Notes: generated by a model from the letters alone, not told the origin. A stretch of 64,000 nt of DNA from Molanna angustata (GCA_963576475.1 OY754978.1:12633799-12697798), one strand, 5' to 3'. Counted from the first letter of the stretch, positions 21,716 through 34,572 are shown. Numbers and translations are program-made.

Positions 21716-22579
21716 AAAGTTATAATAAAACCATTTTTATTTTTTAAGAAACTAAAAAAAAACATCAAGGCCTGTAGAAAACATCAGGTGATGAGTATTA
21801 AAGATGTTAGGTAGTGGACTGTATTATAAACGATCTCACCGATGCTTCTTTATTCCTGGTTCACTGATTATTTTTTCTGTGCACACATCCACACGCAGTG
21901 GTCACCAAAATTATTGTGACCAACTTTCCAATTGACAATTTTCAAATGCATCGGTGAGGGGACAGTGGCAAGGAAAGTATTCAAAGGAAAATGCTTCTAC
22001 AAGGCCTATGCATTCGATTTTTACTTCAATCGAAGGAGAATATGAAATACTACTGGCTGAATTTTTAAAACTTTTAATTTTCTTGCTATTTCAAAAATCT
22101 CTAAATTTTAACCCACTCATTTTATAAATACAAGTTTAAACATTATACTGTTTTATATTCGTATTATAAAACTTTACTCCTATATATCAAATATGCAATG
22201 CGTTAATCTTTTGGTTATTACTCCATTACACGGAAGAAATGGTTGGAATTGATTTTATGGCTGGTTAAAGAGTATTGGATTGATTTCAATGACTTCTTAT
22301 CTTTAGTCGTTAAAGACTTGATGGATTTTATGGGTCGTCTATCTTTAGATAGTAAACGATTCTAGAAATTTCCAATATCAATGGATGGCTGGCATTTCAA
22401 ATTTTGAATTTTCATTGCTGCTATATCAGAGACTATTATTTGTTTATTATGAAATAAAACAATATACATATATTAATATAATTATTTTAATTTGTTCACA
22501 GTGTTACTTTTCTTTCCTTTTTCAAAAAGCATAAAATTCTCGTGCTGAGAAAGTGAGAACATATTGAACGATTCGATTA
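21716..22579. other. No gene recognised
   Basis: AT-rich sequence. The stretch near 21850-21990 is less AT-rich but shows no coding motif. Confidence 0.45.
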
Positions 22580-22860
22580 CATAAAAACATAAAGAGTGAA
22601 ATATTTCAAAGTGACCATGAGCTCAGAAAACTTAAAATTTGATTGTTTTATTTTATAATTGCTAAAAGAGCACACCACTTTCATAAAATGGCATTGAAGA
22701 ATTATCAAATTTTCAAAATAAAATATTGGAATCAAAAACAATTTAACAAACTCATTTCATGAAAATGCTGAAAATTTTCCACACAATATTTGAATAATTT
22801 GTGGGGTGAGTTGGTAGTGAAGAGTATAGCGTTGGCCACAACCCACTCATTTATTATTAG
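22580..22860 (+). repeat. Dispersed repeat W
   Basis: AAGTGACCATGAGCTCAG, AAATGGCATTGAAGAATTAT, CATGAAAATGCTGAAAATTT and AGCGTTGGCCACAACCCA line up in the same order with the repeat at 30130-30410. Non-coding, about 280 bp. No target duplication or terminal repeat was identified. The frame at 22790-23050 overlaps it and is not credible as a gene. Confidence 0.78.
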
Positions 22861-23484
22861 AAACGAGATCAAGTCGAAGAAAGATGAATATATTTATTGC
22901 AACCAACTGATATATAATGCCTATGGTATATTTTATGAAACAGACATTTTAGATTATTGTATTATTACTTGCCATGCAGGAATAATGCGATTATTTTATG
23001 CACATTTTACGATGTCACATCTTCTCGAATTATATTTAAATTTATCATAAAGCCCGAATCTATTCATAGAAATGGCTCAATATAAACGGTACTAAGAAGG
23101 AATAATATTTAAATATTTAAGGGGCGCCGTAAGTATGTCTGTCATTCGTATTTCAGACTAACCCCATTTCAATTTTATAACCAAAAGGATTAAAAAAACA
23201 ATTTTGTTATACGCTGTAGGTGAATACATAAAAATATTTTTTTATAAATTACATGATGACAATTTTGAAATTAGTAATTAAATTTGTGATATTTATCATA
23301 CTTACTTACTTTCCGTGTCCGGAACGCCATCAAATTAGAAAACTCCAGTGCTCGGCCACCCGGATGCCACTTTCCGTTGCTGTTACGTTGTCTTCATGTG
23401 TACATGTAACTCCAATCAAGGGGTACGAGAGAAGGTGCGAGTTGTTAGTTGAATATTATTAAGTATCTTTCATATGAAAAAACA
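22861..23484. other. No gene recognised
   Basis: AT-rich sequence. The frame at 23253-23462 shows no recognised domain. Confidence 0.45.
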
Positions 23485-23560
23485 ACTCAAAAAATGTGGC
23501 GTTCGGATTTCTCTACCTACCCCATGAGGGACATGGCGTGATGGTATGTATGTATGTAGT
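23485..23560 (+). mobile_element. LINE-A terminal fragment with TATG tail
   Basis: GTGGCGTTCGGATTTCTCTA, CCCCATGAGGGACATGGCG and TGATGGTATGTATGTATGTA are the last bases of LINE-A plus its tetranucleotide tail. Compare ATGGCGTGATG at 4639 and the reverse-oriented end at 62239. Confidence 0.78.
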
Positions 23561-24149
23561 TACATTATCTTTAATACAGTTCGCTTATACAATAATAGGC
23601 ACGTTTTATACAGATTTCAAATCCTACGTGAATTAACGAGTCTCATGAATCATCAAATCCATTTTTTTCAAAATTTTTACGTTTTGAAAAAAATGGATTT
23701 TAAAATTCACATAAAAATGGGAGTAGATCCTGTCTCCAGAAATATAACGTTTATTTGAACGGCGGCGGTTCTTTAATTACATAATTAATATTTTTTAAGA
23801 AAATGGTTTACCTAGCTAATTACTTAAAAATATGTGTTTGGTACTTGTATATATACCGAAAATTATTTTACAGGGTTCATCGCTATGAAATTCCTTTGTT
23901 AATTTTAATTTACGATATAATTTAGGCATTCAAAATATTTTGCACGAGAGGCGAAGAATAATATTCAATTTGGGCGTGTATTCCTAGGAATTTTCAAAAC
24001 GCCTAATGGAATATCATTCCTATTTTTTTTCATTTTTTTTATTTCGTTTCGGATAAAGAAAATAATCATAAATTAGAATTTAAAATGAGCACTTTAGGAC
24101 CTTCGAGAATTTCTTAGAAAATAAAATGTTAAATAATTTTGTCGATCTT
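23561..24149. other. No gene; one small hairpin
   Basis: AT-rich. A perfect 19-bp hairpin (AAATCCATTTTTTTCAAAA and its complement, 23655-23700) with an 8-base loop is the only structure I see. Confidence 0.6.
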
Positions 24150-24405
24150 TTACATAAGAGAAAAACTTCTTCTTCTTCTTTTAGTAGACCTAGCTGATCT
24201 GTTCTTCAGAAAATATGCCTTCTGGGATGACGAAGTTCAACTATCCCTCCATCTCTTGGGTGGCCTTCCGGGTAGGCGGCAACCAGAGGGGATTTCATTC
24301 GCCGCTATATACGCAAGTCTATCACTGTCCATCCTGGCTACGTGGTCCCTCCAATGTCTTCTTCTAGATCTACTCCACCAAACGATGAGAGAGATGGACG
24401 ATAAG
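24150..24405 (-). mobile_element. LINE-D 3' coding end with GAA tail
   Basis: The minus strand reads HWRDHVARMDSDRLAYIAAN and EIPSGCRLPGRPPKRWRDS, the W..H..RM....GRP..RW.D ending of an RTE-like polymerase. It is followed by CATCCCAGAAGGC and ends in AAAAGAAGAAGAAGAAG. This family is the likely source of the tandem array at 41445-42190. 5'-truncated. Confidence 0.82.
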
Positions 24406-24984
24406 AGAAAAAAGAAGTAAAATATTATTTTTGAATATATTTAAGAAAACAAAGGAATGTTATCATATACCGATTATATTTTTTCATTGGTATCGTAGCA
24501 ATAACTGTAGAGTTCTATATTTTTTTGTGAAATTTAGCAGAAATTAGCAGAAGATTTGTACATTAATATAAAGGTGCGTTCGAATTTCCTGACAATACCT
24601 AATTATTTTTTTACATATTCAACTGATATGTCATTGTTAAAAAATACCTGGAGCTTAAATGCATGCCAGCGTATCGATGCATTGAAATATTCATCATACA
24701 TACCTACTATTTTTTATTTGTTTATTCTGATAAATGTTTGATAAAAGTTGGTTCTGCACTCCCGAATCGTGTGTGAAACTCAAATGATATTAAATTTTCA
24801 TTTTATCTCGCCTTTCAGTAAACCATACAACTTATTTGACACTTTGCAATAAGATGTCATACTTTAGGAACTATTGATGTAAATCTTGACTGCATTCCTA
24901 ACGGAGTTGCACCCCGGACCTATGGCTCACGAGTCGAGTGTCTAACTAATTGAGATACTTAAACCGAAGCGTGATAGATAAAGT
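24406..24984. other. No gene recognised
   Basis: AT-rich sequence. Nothing recognised. Confidence 0.45.
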
Positions 24985-25285
24985 ACTTCAGATTCATAAT
25001 AAATATCCCTATATTGACAAAATAAAAAGGTTATGTCGACCGTTTAATACAGAATAAACTTTGGGTTAATAATTTGGTAAAAAAAATACTTCAGATTCAA
25101 AATAAATGTACTTATATTATAGACAAAATAAATAGGTAATGTCGGGAATTAATACAGAATTACCTTTGGGTCGAAAATTTGGTAGAAAAAAAGTATTTCA
25201 GATTCATAATAAATATCCTTATATTGACAAATTAAATAGGTTTTGTAGGCTACTTAATACAGAAAAATTTTGGGGTAAAAGTTTT
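24985..25285 (+). repeat. Tandem repeat, three units of about 105 bp
   Basis: ACTTCAGATTCATAATAAAT starts units at 24985, 25088 and 25195 (with substitutions). Each is followed by ATATTGACAAAAT.AA, AGGT...TGT and TTAATACAGAAT. Spacing is 103 and 107 bp. The last unit is partly covered by the frame 25139-25372, which has no recognisable domain. Confidence 0.88.
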
Positions 25286-25784
25286 TTTAGAAAAATTCAT
25301 GAATTTGGTTGTGTACAAAATATTTATTTTTCTATTTTCACGACCTTTCGTCACAGGGTAAGAAACGATTGATAATTTTATATAGTAATTATAGTGACAA
25401 GTGTTGTGTTATTGTTTAATTGCTGTTAATTTGAAACTTGAAATTTATTAGGAATTACTTAATGTATGAGTTACTTTTAAGGGGATAGTTGTGATGTGAC
25501 GAACTGAAGAATTATAAAATGACATTTTGATACTCGCTCCGACACGAGTATGTTCCCAATGAAGCGGGTATCGGTCGCAAATAAAAAAAAAATAAACAAA
25601 CTGTCATAAATAAATGTCATAAATAATTCATTACAGATTGCAACTATATATGTTCACAGACAAAACCATACTGAAATTTTTTCTAGTGAAATTTTGTCTA
25701 GTGGAACAGTAACGACTAGAGCAAAGTGCAAAATCATCATACCAAAGAAAAATACAACTGCAGCACACAACTGTCATATAGGGG
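25286..25784. other. No gene recognised
   Basis: AT-rich spacer. ATAAATGTCATAAATAATTC near 25610 is a short local duplication. Confidence 0.45.
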
Positions 25785-26058
25785 AATATTATTTTACAAC
25801 GACCTGTCCACTTCCATTAGAGAAATAAAAGATCTAAGTAAATTTAAAATAGCATTAAATGGGCATATTTTTGGCAATACATAATCCTATATGTTGAATT
25901 TTTCTTTCTGTGTGTAATTACGATACTCCTTTCTCGGAACACGAGTTTTTAACTCTATCGAGAGAGTATCAATACTGTAATTTTTGTTATATATTGTCAC
26001 TGAGTCAAAACATTGTGTAATACTCTTATAAAATAAATGAAATAAATAAATAAATCAT
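25785..26058 (+). mobile_element. LINE C-terminus, 3' UTR and AAAT tail
   Basis: GILFYNDLSTSIREIKDLSK, then FKIALNGHIF, is the standard ending of Jockey/CR1-type polymerases (G..LYNxLP..I..i..l..FK..L). About 150 bp of UTR follow, with a CTCGGAACACGAG-like inverted word, then GAAATAAATAAATAAATC. Only the last ~35 codons are kept, but they are intact. Confidence 0.82.
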
Positions 26059-26629
26059 TGTCACACCATCACGCTATTTTCAAAAAAAATATTATATAAA
26101 AGCGTTAAAGCACGATCCGTGTAAAGAAAAAAACATTAAAATCTTTTATAATTCCGGACTTAAGTGTTTGCTATTATTATTTTAATACAAGCAATAATAT
26201 TTTACTTTTAATAATTGTTTTATACGATGTAGTAATGGGTTTAAAGTCCTTTAAGCAATGGTGAAACATGTTTTAAATAATCAATCAGAGGAGTCATTTT
26301 TGGAATCAGATGTCTGCGTATTTATTTGGTGAAATGCCGCAATACAATTTTATAATGTGAGCGAATTCCAGGAATAATTAATCATAATCTGGTTGTTTGC
26401 AGTGTGCGTTTGCTGTTATATTATACTCAAAATTAATCTTCTGGGATTAGGTACTCCAATTGTTAACCGACAAATTAATAGTTGTAATAAAACCAAACCA
26501 AAATTATCAATATGATATTGTTATTTTTGGGGGTAAGTGGGTTTAATAGATCTTTTTCTTGTCTTATATTGAAAAATCTGTTCTTTTCAAGAAGCATGCC
26601 CCTCCATCTACTTAATGTCTTGGTGGTCT
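26059..26629. other. No gene recognised
   Basis: AT-rich sequence, nothing recognised. Confidence 0.45.
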
Positions 26630-27000
26630 ACTTACCCGTTGGGAGACGATTTTGGGGAACATTTTTCCTCCTCTTCTTCGTCAGCCCTCCTTCATCTATT
26701 ATTGGACATATGCCTCTCCCTGAGACTTCCACAGCTTCCAATGATTGGCAAACTGCATCCATTCACCTCCAGCCACTCGTCTTATATCGTCAGACCACCT
26801 TGGGCCTGAGTCAACTTGAAAACGCTTAACGATATCGCCAAACGCTATTTTTTTATTGTATGGGATTTGACGTTTGTTGTTTGTTATTGTAGATAAAAAT
26901 TCTACAACAAACGTCAAATCCCATCCAAAAAAAATAGTGTTTGGCGATATCGTTAAGCGTTTTCGATTTGACTCAGGGGCCTTGTCTGAGGCCTTGACCA
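26630..27000 (-). mobile_element. RTE 3' end with nested palindromic MITE
   Basis: The minus strand from about 26800 reads RWSDDIRRVAGGEWMQFANH and WKLWKSQGEAYVQ, the canonical RTE ending, followed by a tail rich in GAAGAAGAGGAG at 26650-26690. The same segment, more decayed, seeds the 8.6 kb minisatellite. Upstream of RWSDDI the coding sequence breaks at the MITE (26805-26977); sequence on the far side is not clearly LINE, so the MITE may lie at the edge of the copy. Confidence 0.82.
26805..26977. mobile_element. Palindromic MITE (about 173 bp)
   Basis: Ends CCTGAGTCAA and TTGACTCAGG are inverted, and the inner arms AACGCTTAACGATATCGCCA and TGGGATTTGACGTTTGTTGT have near-perfect inverted partners at 26932-26963 and 26901-26921. 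The loop is short. A stem of this length could fold as a single hairpin if transcribed. No coding capacity and no second copy in the window. Confidence 0.88.
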
Positions 27001-27324
27001 AGCGTCAAAGACTTTCTTTTTAAGATTATTTGCGTACATCGGAGAATTGAGGATAACTTGAGGAAAGAGGGCAACCTTGTTGTATTCCATTTTTGCCTCA
27101 TGATCAAGCCAGAATCGCCTTCGGCTCCTACACTATCTGAATGTCAACATTTAACAGAACGAGTATTATAAAAATATTGAACGAGTATTTTTACCCTTTC
27201 TGAGATAAAATTAGAAAGAGAGAAAAATATATTTATCTTATCAAGTTTAATAAAGTAAAATTAATGTACCTACTGCTTATGCATACGATAAATAAACGAT
27301 TAGAAAACATTTGATCTTCAAACA

Positions 27325-27770
27325 TGTTTAATGTTTATTCTTCTTTTTCTTCTGGTGCCCTGTCAGGAACCTCCGACAATGGTGATCACTCTGCCGAATC
27401 CATCACTGTTCTGTGCTGCCCGGAATATCTGCTCCACAGTTCTGAAGCCCGCCCATTCCCCAATATTACGTAGCCAGGACATCTGTCTCTTTCCAGACCC
27501 TCGATCTTGCCCTCCAGTATTAATTGAAGCAAGTGTTATTTTTCTCCCCCTCATTATCTGACCTACATAGATAGATATGCGATCTTGCGGTCCTTACTGG
27601 AGACAGGAGTTGCTTGGTTGTTCTGGCTTGACTTGAGACTCCTGAATACGTGAACAGATCTGTCCAAGGGATTTTGAGCATTCTGCGATGCAACCACATC
27701 TCAAAAGCTTCCAACCTATTCATGGAAATCCAAGTCTCACAGCCATAACAACACATACCATACATAACAT
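27325..27770 (-). mobile_element. LINE-B fragment (best copy)
   Basis: The minus strand reads CYGCETWISMNRLEAFEMWL, HRRMLKIPWTDLFTYSGVSS and, after a frameshift, GSGKRQMSWLRNIGEWAGFR, then TVEQIFRAAQNSDGFGRV and ending VVGGS-like. The YFGHI..GKI segment has been shortened. This is the downstream half of an insect non-LTR polymerase, with about 60 uninterrupted codons on each side of the frameshift. The frame on the plus strand at 27331-27561 is its shadow. Confidence 0.86.
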
Positions 27771-29539
27771 TTTATCATCCTTTGTCTTAGGTCCATGTTG
27801 AGTATTTCGTTGCAGAAGAGGGATATCATGTTTATTACTGAAATTTTTAGCAAAGTAGAACCATATCTTTAATTATATGTAAATAATCATTAACTATACT
27901 CTGTAAAGGATGCTTTAAACAAATATATACAATTTTATAACTGTTTTATAATGTCGATGACGTAGAATTTTTAGACGATCAATTTGTTCCTAGTAATCGT
28001 TTGATATTATAAACCATGTCGAGTTGTCGTAGAGACCTTCCATCGCTCTGAGAATGTAATCAATCATCGCACATCGTATTTTATATAATAATATATCAAA
28101 TTATATTTTTTTATTTCGCGCGGAAAATCCATGTTCAATGTGACGAACGCGAACCGTGGAAAAATCTATTTAAGTATTTTTTTGTTTGGCACTATACAAG
28201 TTAATTTATATTTTAAAACTGGAACAGGTAAAATAGTGAAATTAATTATAAATGAATTAAATGGAGAAAAACCATCAAGCATCACCACCTCGGAACAGTC
28301 TCTGCCTAGTGAAGTGGTTTATATAAACCTACACAAAAATAAATTATATTTATTTTAATTTTAATTTTCTTAATTTTATTGTTAAAGTGAACTTGTATTT
28401 TGGTTCTATTTGATGAAACAAATTTTAAATCGTGACTTTTTTATGTAGAAGAATTAAAATTTATTCAGTTATCTTGAGAAAAAATAATATTATTTTAAAA
28501 ACCTGAATTCCATTTCAAAGTTCTTGACTCTGTTTTTAAAATAATTATCTTTCTCAATGATGAAACGAAAAAAAATTGCTGTGGTTCTTATATTTAAATT
28601 CGAACATTTCTGAGAAAATTGTGTTGAAAAAACTTAACAAGGTATAAAATATGATTTTAGTACATATATTGGTTTTAGCAATGGTGAGAAATTTGTAAAT
28701 GGCATCACTAGATATGATAATATGAGTACTTACTTTTGAAAATGAATATAATAGTTTTATTCGTACACGGACGCCATCTATGCATGGATTCTACTAACAA
28801 AATTCCCCACGAAGATTCCATCGTAGATATTTGTATAGTTTGTGGTATACATGTACAGATGGTGTCTTGTTTGTGGGAATTTCCACCCTCTTTATGTCAC
28901 CGCTCGTTGTTTATAGTAAGTTGTTAAAATATTGGATCGGAGATCAGGAGGTCTTGCTTGCCGCTATTTTCTTGTACAAAAAATGGCAGTAACCCTTTAC
29001 GGGTATCCCAGTATCCATTGTTCAGGTGTACCGATTCACATTGTAAACATGAAATATGTTTTGGACAATGCGAAGATACTACATTCTTTTGAAGTATTTC
29101 GCTGAGACTGAGAGAATTTTTTTTATAAATTATAGTGTTTATTGGATTTCAATTAGATTGGAAGAATGGAGCACATAAAAAAGATTAATGGATAAATTTT
29201 GTAATTCTAGTCAACAATATTCTGTCTTCAGTCATAATATTTTATTTTCAATTCGTATTACGCCATCTGTTAACGATATGATGAACCATGATACTGTCAA
29301 AGACGTTTTAAAAATTTACATTTTTATATCCTCTTAACATTCTAAAATGGAATCCAACTGTCAATTTGTTCAAGACAAGAGAGTTTATTTATTTTAATGA
29401 ATCGACAGTATAAACCTTAGCTCCGTGTGAGAGAATTGTTAAGAAGTGTAAGTATGTATATTTTTTTGCTTTCAATGGTGGAAAAATCAAAACGATATTG
29501 AGCTAAAATGTCATAATTTTAGTTGTACAATAAGTTGAT
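27771..29539. other. No gene recognised
   Basis: AT-rich. Short frames at 28131-28358 and 28736-28927 have no recognisable domain. An imperfect inverted pair, GACGCCATCT / AGATGGTGTC, occurs at 28770 and 28859. Nothing firmer is supported. Confidence 0.45.
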
Positions 29540-29765
29540 GAATATCTTGATCCACAATAGAGATCAAGGCATTTAACGCAATTGGGGAACGTACCGCAAG
29601 CGCATAATGTGATCAGATAAACCAGACGATGACAGGTCGTAAGCACTGTAGGTGCCTTGATTTCCCGGTTATCCTATAATATTCCTACTTCGTCTCTGCT
29701 GAGACTACCTACAGTGGAAAAAAATCCAATGTTGGTGTATATGCAACTATAAGAATATTCCATGT
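29540..29765. mobile_element. MITE-C, diverged copy
   Basis: ACGATGACAGGTCGTAAGC, CTGTAGGTGCCTTGATTTCC, ACTTCGTCTCTGCTGAGA and AAAAATCCAATGTTGG follow the order of the better copies at 31640 and 49898. The left part is rearranged. Confidence 0.7.
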
Positions 29766-30129
29766 TAAACCTTGTTTTGCTGTTACCAAATCTCAGTTTT
29801 TTAATCCTCACCAAGGGGATATAGTGGGGAGTTATTTATTTTATTTTTTTAAAATCCATTCAATTACGAGAACATTGGTAACGAGTTATGAATTCGCAAT
29901 TTTTAAGGCTATTTTTTTATTGCTAATTTATAACTAGTATCATGCTAAGATTGTATTCTGAAAGATCACCACAATGTATCTGTGTGTGTGTGTGTGTGGT
30001 ATGTACTATGTATGTTATGCTATGTACTATGTACGGCGTGTTTAGTCTACTTTATCTATTGTAGATAAGTGCTCATTTAATTCTTTTCAAATTTTGAAAA
30101 TTTGTAAGTCTAATATTCGCTAAGACCTC

Positions 30130-30410
30130 ATTGGATTTTGAAGGATATCTGAATAGTGCTTCTCATTTTTTTAATTGTCAAATTTTTCAACGTGACCCCA
30201 AGCTCAGGAAACTTATTCCTAAAAAGGCACATAACTTACATGAAATGGCATTGAACGATTGTCAAATTTTCATAAAAAAATATTTTGATCAAAAATAATT
30301 AAACAAACTAATTAATTTCCTGAAAATGCTGAAAAATTTCCATACAAAATTTGAATACTCTGTAGTATTGCAGTGAGAGGTATAGCGTTAGCCACAACCC
30401 ATTCATTTTA
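30130..30410 (+). repeat. Dispersed repeat W, second full copy
   Basis: Aligned in order with 22580-22860: AACGTGACCCCAAGCTCAGG, GAAATGGCATTGAACGATTG, TGAAAATGCTGAAAAATTTC and AGCGTTAGCCACAACCCAT. The two copies appear diverged by roughly a fifth by eye, so they are not a recent duplication. Confidence 0.78.
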
Positions 30411-31149
30411 TTTTGTAGATCATTCAATGTTTTCAATATTCAGTTTGAGAAAAGTTGTTATTTTCCACCTATGGAACGTTTGTTTCTACTTACACAGTGT
30501 TTTCGGAATTCAGTTAGGAAAACTCGATTTTACAACATCCAAGCAAAATTTGTTCCAGCTCAGAACATTGTTGAATTTTTATCCATTGTAAAGGACGTTC
30601 GCTTCGTTGATACTCTTTCCTACACCCCTTACTCCATGTTCATCTTTGTTGAAATTGACAAAAATCCTTATATTTATGTTTCGAGATTTCAGTATAGGAT
30701 GTTGATTATTGTTAGTTGTGCTAGGATGCCTCCAGTTCGGAGGATGTTCACTGTGGGTATACGTTTGTAATTTATCGTCTACTTCCGTAGCATCCTGAAT
30801 GGAAGGGGAAACCCTGCCGGTTCGATGTTGATATCCACAGCCTGACCGGACTCTAGGTCTATAGGTTTAAATAATGCCCTCTAAAATACAATACTGCGAT
30901 ACCTTCATTGTGTTCGGTTGCATTGTACTCTATATAAAACGTCTGCATTTTCAAAGGGGTTTGTAAAGAACCCGTAAAAATTTTCGTCTTTTGAAAGTTT
31001 TGAAGATTAAAGCTAATACTTGTCGGAAAATGAATTGTATTTTTATTTTGATGGTACAAAAAATATTCTGTCTTTGTAAGGTATTTGAAATATGCGAAAA
31101 AAAAAACAAAATTTAGTCAGTCTAGAAATTTCTCAAAAATCAGATGAAG
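30411..31149. other. No gene recognised
   Basis: Two overlapping plus frames (30373-30591 and 30471-30770) and a minus frame (30859-31059) show no motif that I recognise. They begin within repeat W, and I do not call them genes. Confidence 0.4.
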
Positions 31150-31258
31150 CATTATCATCATTTTCAGCGTTACAACACATGGTGGATCTTAGCTGTCTGC
31201 AACAATTTTCGCTATCCTGCTCTGTCCCTGGCTACCACTTTCCAGTTTCATAGATGAA
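31150..31258 (-). mobile_element. LINE 3' terminal fragment
   Basis: The minus strand reads KVVARDRAG-like and then LLQTAKIHHVL, followed by an AATGATGATAATG tail. This resembles the DR..W+..v...A..HP ending of an RTE-like family with GAT-type tail. Short and decayed. Confidence 0.5.
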
Positions 31259-31639
31259 ACGTATGTATGTAGATAAATGCATTTGTTATATTTTATATTT
31301 CCTCATCACACTGCATTCTTTAGACGAAGTGCATCAGTTAGTGATGAAATATTTCCAAATATTCAGCAACGTTAAATAATTAATACAAGATCTTTCTAAG
31401 GGCGATCTTATACAGACATTATTCCTTAAGATCTTTGTTTGATGATTCCTAATAGAATTTTCATTTGGTCTTTCATGTATTAATTACATATTTTATTGAA
31501 TGGCTGATTTTTTAATAGCTAAGTTTATTTGTGGGTACTTTTACCTACATTAATCAATGGTTTGTACGCATGTACAGTTGAGCAATTAACATAATTATAT
31601 TAGGCAACGCAAGCAATGTCTATGAAAAAATTAATTTCA

Positions 31640-31925
31640 TGACAAATTTTTACTATTTCAATAGGGACAAAGTTGGTTTATTACAGGATAACCGAAAAAT
31701 CAATGCACCTACAGGGCTTAAGACCTGTCATCGTCTGGCTAACGTAATCTCTTAACCAGCCGATGACAGGTCGTGAGCCTTGTAGGTGATTTGAATTCCC
31801 GGTTCTCCTACAATATTCCAACTTCGTCTCTATTGAGATAATAAAAAAATGTCATGAAATTAATATTGACAGGGAAATAAACCAATGTTTGCGTATGTGC
31901 AACTGGAAAAATATTCGATTTACAC
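31640..31925. mobile_element. MITE-C foldback copy
   Basis: Arms share CACCTACAGGGCTTAAGACC / GAGCCTTGTAGGTG and GATGACAGGTCG pairs around AACCAGCCG. They are followed by CTCCTACAATATTCCAACTT, CGTCTCTATTGAGATAATAA and the terminal AACCAATGTTTGCG plus AAAAATATTCGATTTACA. The left end ATTTCATGACAAATTTTTAC and the right CATGAAATTAAT are weakly inverted. Non-coding. Confidence 0.75.
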
Positions 31926-33189
31926 GGCATACATTAAATTGGATTTAGAAATACATGATATATTAAAATCACCTAATGCACTATGAAGTCGCGTGTTACT
32001 AAGGGTAACTATCGCGCGAGTAAAAAAGGGTTTATACGTGATTTAAATTATCAAAATTTGTTATTTGATTTTATGCACTCTTTAAGCACATAAAAGATTA
32101 ATTTCTCAACGATAATTTACGAGTGATTAAAAAAAATACATAATTCTATGCATGCGACTAACATTTACTAGAGAAATGATGAAAATACTTCTTTTGAGAA
32201 ACACAAAAAGCTACGTTTAGGTTTGAAGGCTCTCTCTAAAAGCATTCACAATAAATCAGTACTCGATCATTATCTAATATTAATCCTACTCTTCATTGAA
32301 TCATAGAAAATTGTTTAGCTCAATTTATGGTATGATTTTGTCATTATTTTTTGCAAAAATAAATTTAATTATTCTAATAATTACAACCTCAAAGATTTCA
32401 AAAGTCTGAAGCTAATATTAATCATATTTTAACGAACTTCACTAGTAGCCCTGCTGTTTATTTTATCCCAAAATTTTACTGCATTTTGCTCTCGTTTTGT
32501 CCAAAGCTTTATTATTTTAATTATAATAAAAAAAAAACAATTTTATTTGATTCGTATTCGTCCAGCTATTTTTAGCAATAAAAAATAATGAAAAAATCCA
32601 ATAATTTGTTAATTTGCAGCATTGATTTGGATATCAGCAGCATTGATTGGATATCAGCAATATCGAAAAAAGGTTATTTAAAAGTCTATGTTTATTGGTA
32701 AAAAGCTCATTTAGAGTATCGGATGAACATTCATATTTTCCTTTGAAGTCTTGTGGCTTTGACATTTCAAAGAGATGAAAAATACACCAATAATTTGTTG
32801 TAAAAAAATTCCAAAGAGAACACAAAAATGAACTGAATACCAATAATGTAAAACAGGTACCAGCTCATCAAAATTCATTTCTCCTCATAATATCACACGA
32901 CTGTGTTCAAATTTAAAGAAGGATCAGGAGTTATCTATTTTAGATATGGTTGTGTTTGTAGCGGTTCAATGATAAAGTTCGAAGAAAGTTCATGTTCAAA
33001 TTTTTGATTGAAAAGATTTTATCTTTCTTTATTTTTATGTATCATAACATTTTAAATATTACACATAGTCAATCATCGAAAACCCTCAGGGTTTATCTGA
33101 GGTTGACAGGTTCAGAATTTGTTAGTTTTAGTATTCATAATACGATGCAGGTTCCTACCTATGTACGTCAGCCTAGCAACTCAAAGAGC
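31926..33189. other. No gene recognised
   Basis: AT-rich. A short direct duplication, GCATTGATT.GGATATCAGC, occurs at 32619 and 32640. Small frames at 32634-32843 and 32992-33243 have no motif support. Confidence 0.45.
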
Positions 33190-33665
33190 ATTTTCTTAGA
33201 GCACATAGCTGTCGTCATCGGACCTCATCATGTACCTTTTTAAGTGGGTAAAATATTCTGGGCATGTAGTGTATATATGCAAGATCTCATCATCCATATC
33301 ATTTAGTATTTTTGGCAGGAGGTATTCCCATGTTCTAATGCCATATGCATTATTGTACACGGGTAAAATGTATTTCCACAAGTAGTTTATCGTCGAAGGT
33401 TTTTTCTACGTGAGTTTACATTTAATTGAGTAATATTATCATGTTCGTCTTTTAAGATGGCAATTTTACTTTGTGATATATAGTTAACACGCTACAGTGT
33501 TTGATTGACCCTTTTCATTATTCTGATACGTACTTTTTATTTTATTATTTATTATGATTTTCAAAATTTTAATTGTAGGTTATAGATATTTGCTAAATAT
33601 GTTTTGTATGTCCTGCCATAGATACTCAGTCCATAGTTAATGATGTATTGGGCAAGACTATAGAT
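33190..33665 (-). mobile_element. LINE RT thumb/C-terminal fragment, host of the hAT insertion
   Basis: The minus strand reads SLAQYIINYGLSIYGRTYKT immediately inside the hAT boundary, then after decay VYNNAYGIRTWEYLLPKI and LNDMDDEI. This is the thumb (S...YG...WG) and C-terminal (AYG.R..E.L.P.ilN.lp) order of CR1/Jockey-type polymerases. The hAT-like element at 33666 cuts it just upstream of SLAQYI. I could not recognise the upstream half with confidence beyond 36094. Confidence 0.7.
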
Positions 33666-34572
33666 CGGTGATTTCCAAAGTGGTCCAGGTGGACGTTGGC
33701 GTGAAAAAAAAAATGGGTGTTCACAAGTTGTATGTAAGTGGGGGTCCACCTGGCTTCGACAGTAAAGAACAAAATGATGCCTATTAAAGTAGGCAGATAA
33801 CACACTATTATTAAAAATAATAATTAAAATTTATAAAGCGCCGTTTAGTGATACAAGATCACTCCAAGGGCTCTGAATACTGCTCAATAAAGGTAAGGAT
33901 TTATGTTTAACGTTGCTTCGTTCACAGAGTGGAAGTTCATAATGTAATTGTTACGTTTTCGATGGTTATACCATCATCCTCAGAGGCGACAGTTCAGGTG
34001 ACAATAATGGTGTAACCATCGAAGCTCAAGCGCTCAAGCTCATAACTCATTATAACGTGAATTATCACTGTGTCATACTTATAATAATAAAATTAAGGGA
34101 ACAAAGAAAATCCAAATTTAATGGTGATTGACAGGCTGTACTTCGGTGAAAAATGGTCGTATTGAGACTAAAAATAAGGCATTTTGAAGCTATACGATTC
34201 AAATTTTCTGATTTTTTGGCAATTATTTAGAAGCTACGGTTCTCATGCAATCCTAACAGATAGAGCGATAGTATAGTAGTAGTAGTAAAGTATTGGTTTA
34301 TCCTCCATAGGCTCCCAAGTAGAGCACTTGGAGTCGTCATTGATTATAAATAAACAAATTATTTTTAATAAACAAAGACATAATACTCCATGCTAATTGA
34401 AATCTCTTACATTTAGCATTTCGTCAGTTGTATAAAATAAAGTGCAATTTTTTTTGCACCTCTTTTCTTTTTTATAAACCTCCCTTAATTTTATTTTTAT
34501 TTTTACCACCCCGACTTGGAACTCGGCCGAACAACGCAAATTTCGATCATTGGATAATTTTTTTTGACGAGT

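Noticed and set aside
28770..28870. Possible small MITE with GACGCCATCT / AGATGGTGTC ends
   Set aside because: Only about 10 bp are inverted, there is no second copy and no target duplication.
30373..30770. Overlapping 72- and 99-codon plus-strand frames
   Set aside because: The first starts inside dispersed repeat W, and no motif is recognisable in either.
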